The translations under genes and the position numbers were made by a program. 64,000 nt of DNA from the NCBI GenBank assembly GCA_046598415.1, contig JBKJIG010000173.1:27150-91149 (forward strand), given 5' to 3'. The notes beneath the pieces are model-generated. The model was given only the letters and a program-made list of their open reading frames with translations, ran no database searches and was not told where the DNA came from. Origin of the DNA: VFJZ01 sp046598415. Lineage in GTDB: Bacteria; Actinomycetota; Thermoleophilia; Gaiellales; F1-60-MAGs149. Within the stretch, counting starts at the first letter, position 1. Every line of letters begins with the position of its first letter. Positions 40,565 to 48,451 of this stretch are shown here, in pieces.

Positions 40565-41607
40565 TGTCCGTCCCCAACGAGCACTTCACCACGCTGCAGG
40601 GCGCCTACGACGTCGACCTCATGGAGGTGACGCTGCGCGTCCGGCGCTACGCCGGCGACGGCGCCCGGGCCGAGACCAAGTCGTACACCGTCGAGGTGCC
40701 GACCACCGCGACGCTGCTCGACGCGCTCGACGCGGTCAAGGACACCCGCGACGGCACGCTCGCCTACCGCAAGTCGTGCCGCATGGCCGTCTGCGGCTCC
40801 TGCGGCATGCGCATGGACGGCGGCGCCGTGCTGGCCTGCAAGACGGCGATGAAGCCCTTCGTCGACGCCGGCCACACGGTCACCGTCTCGCCGATGGGCA
40901 ACCTGCCGGTGATCAAGGACCTTGTCGTCGACATGGCGCCGTTCTGGCACAAGGTGCACGCGATCAAGCCGTGGCTCGACAGCTCCGACATGGAGCAGCC
41001 CGAACGCGAGTGGCGCGTGACGCCGGCGCAGAACGCGCTGATCTCCAAGGAGTCGCTCTGCATCATGTGCGGCTGCTGCGTGTCGGAGTGCAACTCGATG
41101 GAGTCGGACCCCGACTTCCTCGGCCCCGCCGCGCTCGCCAAGGCGTACCGCTTCGTCGGCGACGTGCGCGACGGCGACACGAAGTCGCGCCTGAAGGACC
41201 TGTCCGGCGCGCACGGCATCTGGGCCTGCACCCGTTGCTACTTCTGCAACCAGCGCTGCCCGAAGGGCGTCGATCCGCGCGACGCGATCGCGAAGCTGGG
41301 CGCCGAGGCGTTCCGGGAGGGCATCACGCGCGACGAGGGCGCCAAGCACGCGAAGGTGTTCGTGTCGTCCACGTACAGGGGCGGCTACCTGCGCGAGACC
41401 GAGCTGGTGCCGAAGACGATCGGGCCGATCGGCGCGATTCAGCAGATCCCGTTCGCGCTGCAGCTGGCCCGCGCCGGCAAGGTGCCGAACCCGCTCGCGC
41501 CGCACAAGGCGAAGGACAACGCCGAGGTGAAGCGACTCTGGAAGCTGATCGAGTCGCAGACGCCCAAGCACAAGGACCGCGCCACGCGCGGCCCCGAGGG
41601 AGCCTGA
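40564..41607 (+). CDS. sdhB: Succinate dehydrogenase/fumarate reductase iron-sulfur subunit
   Basis: 347 residues, about 100 longer than classical SdhB. [2Fe-2S] domain: YRKSCRMAVCGSCGMRM..VLACKTAM. Cluster-binding second domain: CIMCGCCVSECNSM and CTRCYFCNQRCPKGVDPRDA. The C-terminal extension ~270-347 (GYLRETELVPKTIGPIGAIQQ) is hydrophilic with a short non-polar stretch, perhaps the docking site for the next subunit. It belongs to the archaeal/epsilon-proteobacterial type with an SdhE partner. Confidence 0.94.
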   Translation: MSVPNEHFTTLQGAYDVDLMEVTLRVRRYAGDGARAETKSYTVEVPTTATLLDALDAVKDTRDGTLAYRKSCRMAVCGSCGMRMDGGAVLACKTAMKPFVDAGHTVTVSPMGNLPVIKDLVVDMAPFWHKVHAIKPWLDSSDMEQPEREWRVTPAQNALISKESLCIMCGCCVSECNSMESDPDFLGPAALAKAYRFVGDVRDGDTKSRLKDLSGAHGIWACTRCYFCNQRCPKGVDPRDAIAKLGAEAFREGITRDEGAKHAKVFVSSTYRGGYLRETELVPKTIGPIGAIQQIPFALQLARAGKVPNPLAPHKAKDNAEVKRLWKLIESQTPKHKDRATRGPEGA

Positions 41608-41609
41608 GG

Positions 41610-42521
41610 ATGAAGGACCGTTACGCCTATTACCCCGGCTGCCTCGCCAGCCTCTCGCAGAAGGAGCTGGACTCCTCCAGCCGCGCGATCATGGGCCTGC
41701 TCGGCGCCGAGCTGGTCGAGATGCCGTCCGTCACGTGCTGCGGCGCGGGCGACATCCACGAGGCGAAGCCCGACTACTACCTGCACATCTCGGCGCGCAT
41801 CCTCGGCCAGGCCGAGCGGTCCGGCTGCGACACGATCCTGACGATCTGCAACGTCTGCACGCTCAACCTGCGGCAGGCGAACGAGCGGCTGAAGGAGAAC
41901 CCGGCCGAGCTGGCGCGCGTCAACGACAACCTCAAGCAGACCGGCATCGGTGGCTACGAGGGTGGCGTCGACGTGCGGCACCTGCTGTGGGAGGTCTCGC
42001 AGGGCGATGGCTACGAGCGCTTCAAGGAAGTCGCCGTGAAGTCGCTCGAGGGACTCAAGGTGGCGCCGTTCTACGGCTGCCAGATCCTGCGCCCCGCCAA
42101 GCTGCTCGGCTTCGAGGATCCCGATCGCCCCGAGTCGCTGGAGCGCCTGATCGAGGCGTGCGGCGCCGAGGCGATCGACTACCCCGCCAAGATCAAGTGC
42201 TGCGGGTTCCCGATCGTGCTGGCCCGTGAAGATGTCGCTCTGGGCGAGCTCGTCCAGCCGCTGCAGCAGGCCACCGACGCCGGCGCCGACGTGATGGTGA
42301 CGCCGTGCCCGCTGTGCCACCTGTCGCTGGACGCGTGGCAGAAGAAGGCCGCGGGCGTCGCCGGGCAGGAGTTCAACCTGCCGGTGCTGCACCTCGCCCA
42401 GCTGCTCGGTGCCGCCGCCGGCATCGACGAGTCGACGCTGAAGTTCAAGCGCCACATCGTCCGGCTCTCGGACGACGTCAAGGAGAAGCTGAAGCTGCCC
42501 TCCGTCATCAGTGCCGACTGA
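41610..42521 (+). CDS. SdhE/HdrB-like CCG-domain subunit of the succinate dehydrogenase
   Basis: 303 residues, ATG 2 bp after sdhB. Two cysteine-rich CCG domains: YYPGCLASL / VTCCGAGD / ICNVCTLNL and FYGCQILRPA / KCCGFPIVL / TPCPLCHLSL, the heterodisulfide-reductase-B pattern. In class-E succinate:quinone reductases (Sulfolobus, Campylobacter Mfr) this subunit replaces the haem-containing SdhC/D anchor. No transmembrane helix is seen, so membrane attachment would be peripheral. It is not the small SdhE flavinylation factor of E. coli. Confidence 0.9.
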   Translation: MKDRYAYYPGCLASLSQKELDSSSRAIMGLLGAELVEMPSVTCCGAGDIHEAKPDYYLHISARILGQAERSGCDTILTICNVCTLNLRQANERLKENPAELARVNDNLKQTGIGGYEGGVDVRHLLWEVSQGDGYERFKEVAVKSLEGLKVAPFYGCQILRPAKLLGFEDPDRPESLERLIEACGAEAIDYPAKIKCCGFPIVLAREDVALGELVQPLQQATDAGADVMVTPCPLCHLSLDAWQKKAAGVAGQEFNLPVLHLAQLLGAAAGIDESTLKFKRHIVRLSDDVKEKLKLPSVISAD

Positions 42522-42978
42522 GCTACCGGCACCGGCCCGCCGCGTGCGCGATGCGCTGCACGCGGCCGGGCTCGACATCGAGATCGTCGCCACCGGCGAG
42601 AGCGCGCGCACGGCCGAGGAGGCCGCGGCGGCCGTTGGCGCACCGGTCGGCGCGATCGTCAAGTCGCTCGTCTTCCTCGCCGAGGGTGAGCCCGTGCTGC
42701 TGCTGGTCTCCGGTTCGAACCGGGTGGGGGCGAAGGAGCTCGGGCTGAAACGCGCCGACGCCGACCAGGTGCGCGCCGCGACCGGCTACGCGATCGGCGG
42801 TATCCCACCGCTCGCGCACGCCACGCCGCTGCATGTGCGGTGCGACACGGACCTGCTGGCGTTCGACGTCGTCTGGGCCGCGGCGGGCACGCCGCACCAC
42901 GTGTTTCCGATCACGCCCGCCGATCTCGTGCGGGTCACCGGCGCCGAGGTCGTGCATCTCGCGGAGCGGGTGGACTAG
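42511..42978 (+). CDS. YbaK/EbsC-family aminoacyl-tRNA deacylase
   Basis: 155 residues, GTG overlapping the upstream stop by 11 bases. AAAVGAPVGAIVKSLVFLAEGEPVLLLVSGSNRV contains the conserved Lys of the family; AIGGIPPLAHATPLHVRCD is the G-x-x-P-x-G loop; ends AAAGTPHHVFPITPADLVRVTGA. Editing of mischarged tRNA is expected. Paralog of 30142 but of a different subgroup. Its TAG overlaps the stop of the convergent gene within CTAG. Confidence 0.88.
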   Translation: MPTELPAPARRVRDALHAAGLDIEIVATGESARTAEEAAAAVGAPVGAIVKSLVFLAEGEPVLLLVSGSNRVGAKELGLKRADADQVRAATGYAIGGIPPLAHATPLHVRCDTDLLAFDVVWAAAGTPHHVFPITPADLVRVTGAEVVHLAERVD

Positions 42979-45275
42979 TCGATCTCGATGACGTCGCCGT
43001 CGTGCAGCGAGCGCACGTCCTGGTGCCCGGCGATGCGGAGCTTCTCGCCCAGCTCCTTCTTGGCGTCCTCGACGCCATGCACGAGCAGCAGCGGTGTGTC
43101 GCGCTGCAGGGCGCTGACGGCCTGCACCAGCTCGCGCTGCGACGCGTGGTCGGGTGACGGCGCCCAGCCCCAGCGGCACGTGATCTCGGTGCGCTGGAGC
43201 GCGCCCCCCTCCCCCATGAACTCGAACACGTCGCCGGTCGTGCGCTGCCGGGCGTTCGCGCCGGAGTAGCCGGTGAAGAACACGCCGCACTGGGGTCGCT
43301 GGGCGGCCGCGAAGGCCAGCTGGCCGCTGCGCCGCTCCAGCGCCGACGCGCCGCCGACGACGACGTAGGACGCGCGCGCGACGACCTCGTCGGCCGTCTC
43401 CTCCGGGCGCAGCATGCCGACGTCGGGGTACGGGATGTCGGCGAGCCAGCCGTCGCGGTCGCCGGCGCGGTACCGGTCGAGCACGCGCCGGGCCAGGGGT
43501 GTCATCAACACGGGCGCGTCGGGCAGCTTGCCCGCGGCGATCTGCTCGGCCAGGAGCGCCGCGAGCTCCTGCGCACGGCCGACGCTGGCGGCCGGCAGGA
43601 CCGCGCAGCCGCCGCCGTCGACCACGGCCGCAAGCTCGCGGACGAGCATCGTCTCGTGGCTCGCGCGGATCGGGCCGCGGTCACCGAGGGTCGCCTCGAG
43701 GAGGACCGCGTTCGCGGCGCTCAGCGGCAGCGGCTCGGCCGGCCGCAGCGTTCGCAGGCCGCCGCCGCCGAGGTCGCCCGAGTAGACCACGACGCGGTCG
43801 TCGGCGAAGCGGAGCCGCACGGCGCACGAGCCGAGGATGTGCGCGACACGGTGCAGCGTCAGGTCGACGGCGCCGTCCAGGATCCGGTACGTCTCGCCGG
43901 GATCGCGCACCAGGATGCGGTCGCCGGGTATGTACTCGTCGGCGGCGTTCGCCTGATACGTGGCGAGCAGCTTCGTCGACTTGGAGCAGTACACCCGCAG
44001 GTCGGGCTGGCGGCGCAGCAGCTCGGGCAGGCCGCCCATGTGGTCGCCGTGCGCGTGGGTGAGGATGGCGGCGTCGAGCCGCTCGGGCAGCGAGTCGTGC
44101 ATGCCGGCGCCGCCGATGCCGCAGTCGAGCAGGATGCGCGAGCCGCCGTACTCCAGCACGTAGGCGGACGAGCCGACGCCGCCGCCGCCCGCGATCGTGA
44201 TCTGCAGCGGTCCGCCGATGGCGCGCGCTGCGGCCCGGGCGCGGCCGGCGCGCGTCCGCGTCTGGGCGGTGGCGGCGGGTGAAGGCTCCGGCGGCGGGGG
44301 CGGTTCGGGTGGCGCGGCCGCGCGCGTGGTGCGGCGGGTCGAACCGCCGCTCGCCATCTGCCAGCGCGTGACGCCGGCGATCACCTCGAGCAGCTCCGCG
44401 TCGCCGGGCGCGGGAGACTCCAGCCGCAGCAGCGCCGCGGCGCCGACATGGCGTGCGGCGCGCACCAGGTCGGTGGTGGACGGCGGCGCGGCCCGCAGGC
44501 GCTCGGCCTCGGCGCGCGCGGCGTCGACGTCGGAGCGGGCCGCCTCGAGCGCCGACTCGGCCCGCCGGGTGGCGGCCTCGGCGGAGGCTGCGCGGGTCTC
44601 GGCGTCGCGGGCCGCCCGGCGCGCCTCCTCGGCGGCGTCCTCGGCCTCGTTGCGGGCCTCCAGCGCCGCGGTGATGACCTCGCTGGACGGCCCCGACGCG
44701 AGCTGCTTCTCGGTGTCGCGCAGGGCGTTGCGGAGCTTGTCGCGGTCCGACGTCAGCTCGGACCGGGTGGCGGCGTGCGCCTCGCGCTCCTCGCGCAGCT
44801 TGCGGTCCTTGTCCTTGGTCCGCTCGCGCTCACGCCGCAGGTCCTCGGCGATCCGGTCGCGCTCCTTCAGCAGCGTCTCCGGGCTGGCGGCGACCGCCGG
44901 CCGCGATGGCGCGCCCTCGGCAGCGGGGTCGACCGGGATGGGTGCGAGGCCGTTGGTGGCCATGAACCGGTCGATGGCGCCGGACGCGAGCGGCGACGGG
45001 ATGCCGACGCGCAGCATGGTCAGGGCGACCCGCGGCAGGCCGTAGCGCTCCTCGAGCTCGTCGATCGGCTCGAGCAGCTCGGCGGGCGGCACCGAGCCGC
45101 CGGCGTGGTCGAGCAGCACGTCGAGGCGCTCGGGCCAGTAGCGCCCGACCTTGCGCGCCTGTTTCGGGAACGCCTCATCGCGCAACAACACCGCCAGGCG
45201 GTCGAGCAGCTCCTCGGGCACCCAGTCAGGCGCCTTCCTCGGCTCGCTGTTGCGACGTCGGGCGCGCGGGGCCAT
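42975..45275 (-). CDS. Coiled-coil fused MBL-fold beta-CASP metallohydrolase
   Basis: 766 residues in three parts. (1) 1-~115: a small helical domain (PDWVPEELLDRLAVLLRDEAF, RYGLPRVALTMLRVGIPSP) I do not recognise. (2) ~125-265: Arg/Glu/Ala-rich coiled coil (KERDRIAEDLRRERERTK), then a Pro-rich linker. (3) ~325-766: metallo-beta-lactamase domain with THAHGDHMGGL at ~404, HILGSCAVRL, VYSGDLGG, then a beta-CASP region (VLLEATLGDR, FTGYSGANARQRTTG, LLVHGVEDAKK). The C-terminal part is like CPSF-type RNA endonuclease/exonuclease. Processing of nucleic acid is expected; the fused N-terminus is unusual. TACGGT sits 6 nt before the ATG. Confidence 0.82.
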   Translation of the reverse strand: MAPRARRRNSEPRKAPDWVPEELLDRLAVLLRDEAFPKQARKVGRYWPERLDVLLDHAGGSVPPAELLEPIDELEERYGLPRVALTMLRVGIPSPLASGAIDRFMATNGLAPIPVDPAAEGAPSRPAVAASPETLLKERDRIAEDLRRERERTKDKDRKLREEREAHAATRSELTSDRDKLRNALRDTEKQLASGPSSEVITAALEARNEAEDAAEEARRAARDAETRAASAEAATRRAESALEAARSDVDAARAEAERLRAAPPSTTDLVRAARHVGAAALLRLESPAPGDAELLEVIAGVTRWQMASGGSTRRTTRAAAPPEPPPPPEPSPAATAQTRTRAGRARAAARAIGGPLQITIAGGGGVGSSAYVLEYGGSRILLDCGIGGAGMHDSLPERLDAAILTHAHGDHMGGLPELLRRQPDLRVYCSKSTKLLATYQANAADEYIPGDRILVRDPGETYRILDGAVDLTLHRVAHILGSCAVRLRFADDRVVVYSGDLGGGGLRTLRPAEPLPLSAANAVLLEATLGDRGPIRASHETMLVRELAAVVDGGGCAVLPAASVGRAQELAALLAEQIAAGKLPDAPVLMTPLARRVLDRYRAGDRDGWLADIPYPDVGMLRPEETADEVVARASYVVVGGASALERRSGQLAFAAAQRPQCGVFFTGYSGANARQRTTGDVFEFMGEGGALQRTEITCRWGWAPSPDHASQRELVQAVSALQRDTPLLLVHGVEDAKKELGEKLRIAGHQDVRSLHDGDVIEID

Positions 45276-45281
45276 GGTTGA

Positions 45282-45287
45282 ACCGTA
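45282..45287 (-). promoter_or_regulatory. -10 hexamer TACGGT of the beta-CASP gene
   Basis: TACGGT on the minus strand, 6 nt before ATG 45275; divergent to the EcsC-like promoter 41 bp away. Confidence 0.5.
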
Positions 45288-45327
45288 TCCGAATACTCCA
45301 TCCGTCGACGGCTTCTGCGGGAGCGGG

Positions 45328-45333
45328 TAGGCT
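45328..45333 (+). promoter_or_regulatory. -10 hexamer TAGGCT of the EcsC-like gene
   Basis: TAGGCT, 6 nt before ATG 45340. Confidence 0.5.
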
Positions 45334-45339
45334 GCTTCG

Positions 45340-46065
45340 ATGGGTCTGTCCACCGCCATCGTGAAGCGTGTCGGCGGCCGCGCGGCCGCCCCGGCGATCG
45401 ATGAGATCTCCAACCGGTTCGCGGTCGTCACGCGCAACGCGCTGGATACCGTCGTGCGAACGCGCGCCGCCGCCATCGCGGCCGACGTCGACATCTTCCG
45501 CCTGCGTCGCCCCGGCCTCGGCCAGGCCGGCCTCGAGCGCGCGCTGATCCGCGACCGCGCCCGCCGGGGCGCCCTCATGGGCCTCGCGAGCGGCCTGCCG
45601 TCGGTCGTGGTCGGCATCGGCACCGGCCTCGAGGTCGCCGCCGCCTTCGGCGACGCCGCCGCCGTCACCTACGCCGAGGTGTCCGAGATCCTCGCGATCG
45701 CGCACCTGCGAGGTCGCGACCTCGCCGACATCGAGTCCCGCCGGTTGGACGTGCTGCTCACGATGGGCCTCGCGACCGGCGCCGTGAAGGTCAAGGACGG
45801 CACGTTGTACGCCGGTGAGCGGCACCTCGACCCGGCCGACATCGAGGACCTGCCCGACGAGGTCGTCGGCGCGATCAACCGCGATCTCGTCGATCGCGTG
45901 GTCATGAAGTTCGCCCGGCGCCGGGCCGCCGTGCTCGCCGGCAGGCTGTTGCCGCTCGGCATCGGCGTCACGGTTGCCGGCGTGGAGGACTTCCGCAGCG
46001 TCGGCGGCGTGGGCCGCATGGCACGGAAGTATTTCGACCTGGTCGACGCCGCGCGCGTCCCCTGA
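45340..46065 (+). CDS. EcsC-family protein
   Basis: 241 residues. GALMGLASGLPSVVVGIGTGLEVAAAFGDAAA forms a glycine-rich hydrophobic helical segment, and the C-terminal LLPLGIGVTVAGVEDFRSVGGVGRMARKYF matches the family's closing motif. EcsC proteins are peripheral membrane proteins of poorly defined role, first found beside an ABC exporter; none is adjacent here. Confidence 0.75.
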   Translation: MGLSTAIVKRVGGRAAAPAIDEISNRFAVVTRNALDTVVRTRAAAIAADVDIFRLRRPGLGQAGLERALIRDRARRGALMGLASGLPSVVVGIGTGLEVAAAFGDAAAVTYAEVSEILAIAHLRGRDLADIESRRLDVLLTMGLATGAVKVKDGTLYAGERHLDPADIEDLPDEVVGAINRDLVDRVVMKFARRRAAVLAGRLLPLGIGVTVAGVEDFRSVGGVGRMARKYFDLVDAARVP

Positions 46066-46099
46066 CGATCGGCGCGACCTCCGTGATGACGATGCCGAG

Positions 46100-46105
46100 T
46101 AGCCT
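46100..46105 (+). promoter_or_regulatory. -10 hexamer TAGCCT of the nuclease gene
   Basis: TAGCCT, 6 nt before GTG 46112. Confidence 0.5.
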
Positions 46106-46111
46106 GGTTCG

Positions 46112-46612
46112 GTGCGCATCGTCCTCGTCGTCGCCGTGCTCCTCGCTGTCGTCGGCGGCGGTCTGGCGGGCGAGCGGCTGGCGCGCCCGGCCGCCGGCCG
46201 CGTCGACGCCGTGCTCGACGGCGACACCATCGTCGTCGACGGGACGCACGTGCGCGTGATCGGCATCGACACGCCCGAGATCGCGCACGACAAGCCGGCG
46301 GCGTGCTACGGCGACATCGCCGCGGCCTTCGTGCGCGATGCGCTGCTCGGCCAGCGCGTGCGCATCGCGACGGGCCCCGAGTCGCACGACAGGTACGGCC
46401 GCACGCTGGCCGGCGTGACGCCGCTGACGGGCCCGCTGGCCGGTGCCGACCTGGCCGCCACGCTGGCCGATCGCGGGCTGGCCCGCCAGCTGGCGATCCC
46501 GCCCAACGACGGTAACGCCGCCGACATCGCACGCCGCGTGCGCAGCGCGCGACGTGCGCGGCTCGGCCTGTGGTCGGCCTGCACCTTCTCCACCGCGTTC
46601 CCCGGCAAATGA
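46112..46612 (+). CDS. Exported thermonuclease-like (SNase) protein
   Basis: 166 residues. Signal anchor RIVLVVAVLLAVVGGGLAG, then the staphylococcal-nuclease OB fold: VDAVLDGDTIVVDGTHVRVIGIDTPE (catalytic Asp and Arg), HDRYGRTLAGV (catalytic Arg, substrate Tyr) and LADRGLARQL. Calcium-dependent cleavage of DNA/RNA outside the membrane. Complete length for the family. Confidence 0.9.
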   Translation: MRIVLVVAVLLAVVGGGLAGERLARPAAGRVDAVLDGDTIVVDGTHVRVIGIDTPEIAHDKPAACYGDIAAAFVRDALLGQRVRIATGPESHDRYGRTLAGVTPLTGPLAGADLAATLADRGLARQLAIPPNDGNAADIARRVRSARRARLGLWSACTFSTAFPGK

Positions 46613-46619
46613 ACGTACG

Positions 46620-46712
46620 CCAGCCGGGGGGCGGCCTGCGACGGAAAGAGCCGCCCGCACCCGGCTGGGCCCTAGCAGCGGGGGGCTGCCAAGCCGTGAC
46701 CCTCACGTCGGC
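46620..46712 (+). ncRNA. Strongly structured intergenic RNA region, class unknown
   Basis: Outer helix CCAGCCGGG (46620-46628) with CCCGGCTGG (46660-46668), continuing into GGGCGGC (46629-46635) with GCCGCCC (46650-46656): 16 bp with one 3-nt bulge and a 14-nt loop. Then GCAGC/GCTGC (46675-46679 / 46685-46689) and GCCG..CGGC (46693-46712). It lies 7 nt after the nuclease stop and ~80 nt before the phosphoesterase start. It may be a leader RNA/riboswitch of unknown class or just the nuclease terminator; there is no T-tract. Confidence 0.4.
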
Positions 46713-46790
46713 GAAGATGTGTGCGACGCGTCACTCTGGGCCGTGCGCCGCCCACCATATCACTAGGAGCGAGCGAAGGGAACGTCGCGG

Positions 46791-47615
46791 ATGAGCGCGA
46801 AGAATCGTCTACTGACCGTCGCCGCCGTCGGAGTCGGATGGGGCCTGTTCGAATCCCAGTGGGTGCGCGCGAGCGAGCGTGAGGTGCCGATCGCCGGCCT
46901 CGATCCCGCGCTCGACGGCCTCCGGATCGGCCACCTGTCCGATCTCCACGTCGGCGCGCCGGGCCTGAACGCCCGGGCGCTGGCCCACGGTGTCGAGCTG
47001 ATCCGCCGCGCCGAGCCCGATCTCGTCCTCATCTCGGGCGATTTGCGGGCCCGGCAGTCGGGCGACGACGCCCTGCGCCGATCACTGGCCCTGCTCGACG
47101 CGCCACTCGGCGCCTTCGCCGTCCTCGGCAACCACGACCACGCCGACGGGCACGACCCGTTCGCCGACGGCGTCGCCCTCTCCGATCTCGATGACACGCC
47201 GGTACGGCTGCTGCACGACGAGACGGTGGACATCGATGCCCGCGGCGCGCGCATCCACGTCGGCGGCCTCGCGCCCCGCACGTTCGAGGCCGACGAGGAC
47301 GAGCGCGGCACCGCCCTGGTCGATCGCACCGCCGGCCTGCGGCTGCTGCTGTGCCACTTCCCCCGCATCCTCGACCGTGTTGAGCCGGGCGAGTGGCAGC
47401 TCATCCTCAGCGGGCACCTCCACGGTGGACAGCTCTGCATCCCGTACCCGGGCGGGCGGTACCGGCTGGCGCACCTCAGCCGCGACTACCTCGAGGGCGT
47501 CTACGTGCGCGAGGGGACGGCGATGCACGTCTCGCGCGGGCTCGGCACCACCTTCGTGCCGCTGCGCTTCGCGGCCCGGCCCGAGGTCACCCTCCTCGAG
47601 CTGCGCGCCGCGTAG
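46791..47615 (+). CDS. Metallophosphoesterase (YkuE/YaeI-like)
   Basis: 274 residues. N-terminal hydrophobic segment (LLTVAAVGVGWGLFESQW), then the calcineurin-like motifs: IGHLSDLHVG, LVLISGDLRA, VLGNHDHADG and LILSGHLHGGQL; the Asp/His/Asn dimetal set is complete. Probably a membrane-associated phosphodiesterase like YkuE. Preceded by 178 bp containing a strongly structured region. Confidence 0.88.
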   Translation: MSAKNRLLTVAAVGVGWGLFESQWVRASEREVPIAGLDPALDGLRIGHLSDLHVGAPGLNARALAHGVELIRRAEPDLVLISGDLRARQSGDDALRRSLALLDAPLGAFAVLGNHDHADGHDPFADGVALSDLDDTPVRLLHDETVDIDARGARIHVGGLAPRTFEADEDERGTALVDRTAGLRLLLCHFPRILDRVEPGEWQLILSGHLHGGQLCIPYPGGRYRLAHLSRDYLEGVYVREGTAMHVSRGLGTTFVPLRFAARPEVTLLELRAA

Positions 47616-47618
47616 ACT
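47613..47618 (+). promoter_or_regulatory. -10 hexamer TAGACT of a small gene
   Basis: TAGACT includes the stop codon of the phosphoesterase and ends 7 nt before ATG 47626. Confidence 0.5.
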
Positions 47619-47625
47619 CCGCTCC

Positions 47626-47814
47626 ATGGACGCTCCCGAGCCGCCCGGCCCGCCCGCAGTGCGTGCACTCGTCTCGCCGCGGCCCGGCGTCGCCGCCCCG
47701 GCGGCGTGCCACGCGCTGGACGACACCGTCGGCACGTACCTGCAATCGATGATGGCGCTGGAGACGGGGCGCCTCTCCGTGGTCGTCGAGGAGGCGGCCG
47801 GTGTCGCAGACTGA
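47626..47814 (+). CDS. Small hypothetical protein (62 aa)
   Basis: MDAPEPPGPPAVRALVSPRP opens a Pro-rich half, followed by a helical half ALDDTVGTYLQSMMALETGR. Supported by a leaderless -10 box at the standard 7-nt distance and by a 14-base overlap with the following gene, which suggests translational coupling. Too short to assign; no motif recognised. Confidence 0.5.
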   Translation: MDAPEPPGPPAVRALVSPRPGVAAPAACHALDDTVGTYLQSMMALETGRLSVVVEEAAGVAD

Positions 47815-48448
47815 GCCGCGCGCGTCGCAGGTCCGGGTCGCCCACCTGACGGGCGCCACCATCGCCGACGCCCCGCAGTGCTGCGTGAGCTGCACCTTCT
47901 GGCAGCAGCGCATCGGCGGGCGCGCGCCCGACAAGCGCCGCTGGATGGAGGATGTGCAGGAGCAGTTCGGCCCGTGGGGCAAGCTGTACCTCGACGGCGG
48001 CCGCCTGATCGCGTTCCTGCAGTACGGTCCGTCGCAGGCCTTCGAGCGGGCCCGCGATCTGCCCGCCGGGCCGCCATCACCCGACGCGGTGCTGATCACG
48101 TGCTCGTTCCTGGTCGAAATCGGCTCGCCGTGGGCGCTGCAGAGCCTCGTGCTGGCGTGCATCGGCGAGGTGCGCGACGGCGGGCACGACGCCATCGAGG
48201 CGTTTGCCTATCGCTACGAGGAGGGCGAGGAGTTCGGCGCGCGCTTCCTGCGCCACCGCACGGTGTTCCCGCGCGACTTCCTGGCCGACTTCGGCTTCCG
48301 CACGCTGCGCACGGCGGGCCGCATCGAGCTGATGCGGCTCGAGCTGGGTGGCATCGTGCCCGTCTCCGACGATCAGAACGCGCTCGAGAAGGCGTGGACG
48401 GCCGTGCAGACGTGGCGCACCGCCGGCTCGCCCGCCGCTGCGGGCTGA
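47801..48448 (+). CDS. GNAT-like conserved hypothetical protein
   Basis: 215 residues, GTG start. CCVSCTFWQQ near residue 28 is a Cys-rich entry, followed by a GNAT-like core: GKLYLDGGRLIAFLQYGPSQAF, DAVLITCSFLVE, then LQSLVLACIGEVRDGGHDAIEAFAYR and FLADFGFRTLRTAGRIELMRLEL. The arrangement resembles an acetyltransferase with an actinobacterial N-terminal extension; the acetyl-CoA loop is not clear-cut. Coupled to the small gene upstream; convergent with asd with 3 bp between stops. Confidence 0.65.
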   Translation: MSQTEPRASQVRVAHLTGATIADAPQCCVSCTFWQQRIGGRAPDKRRWMEDVQEQFGPWGKLYLDGGRLIAFLQYGPSQAFERARDLPAGPPSPDAVLITCSFLVEIGSPWALQSLVLACIGEVRDGGHDAIEAFAYRYEEGEEFGARFLRHRTVFPRDFLADFGFRTLRTAGRIELMRLELGGIVPVSDDQNALEKAWTAVQTWRTAGSPAAAG

Positions 48449-48451
48449 GAC

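Noticed and set aside
46620..46712. Possible c-di-GMP or c-di-AMP riboswitch
   Set aside because: Compared by eye with the remembered GEMM and ydaO consensus elements; the key conserved bases do not line up, so no class name is given.
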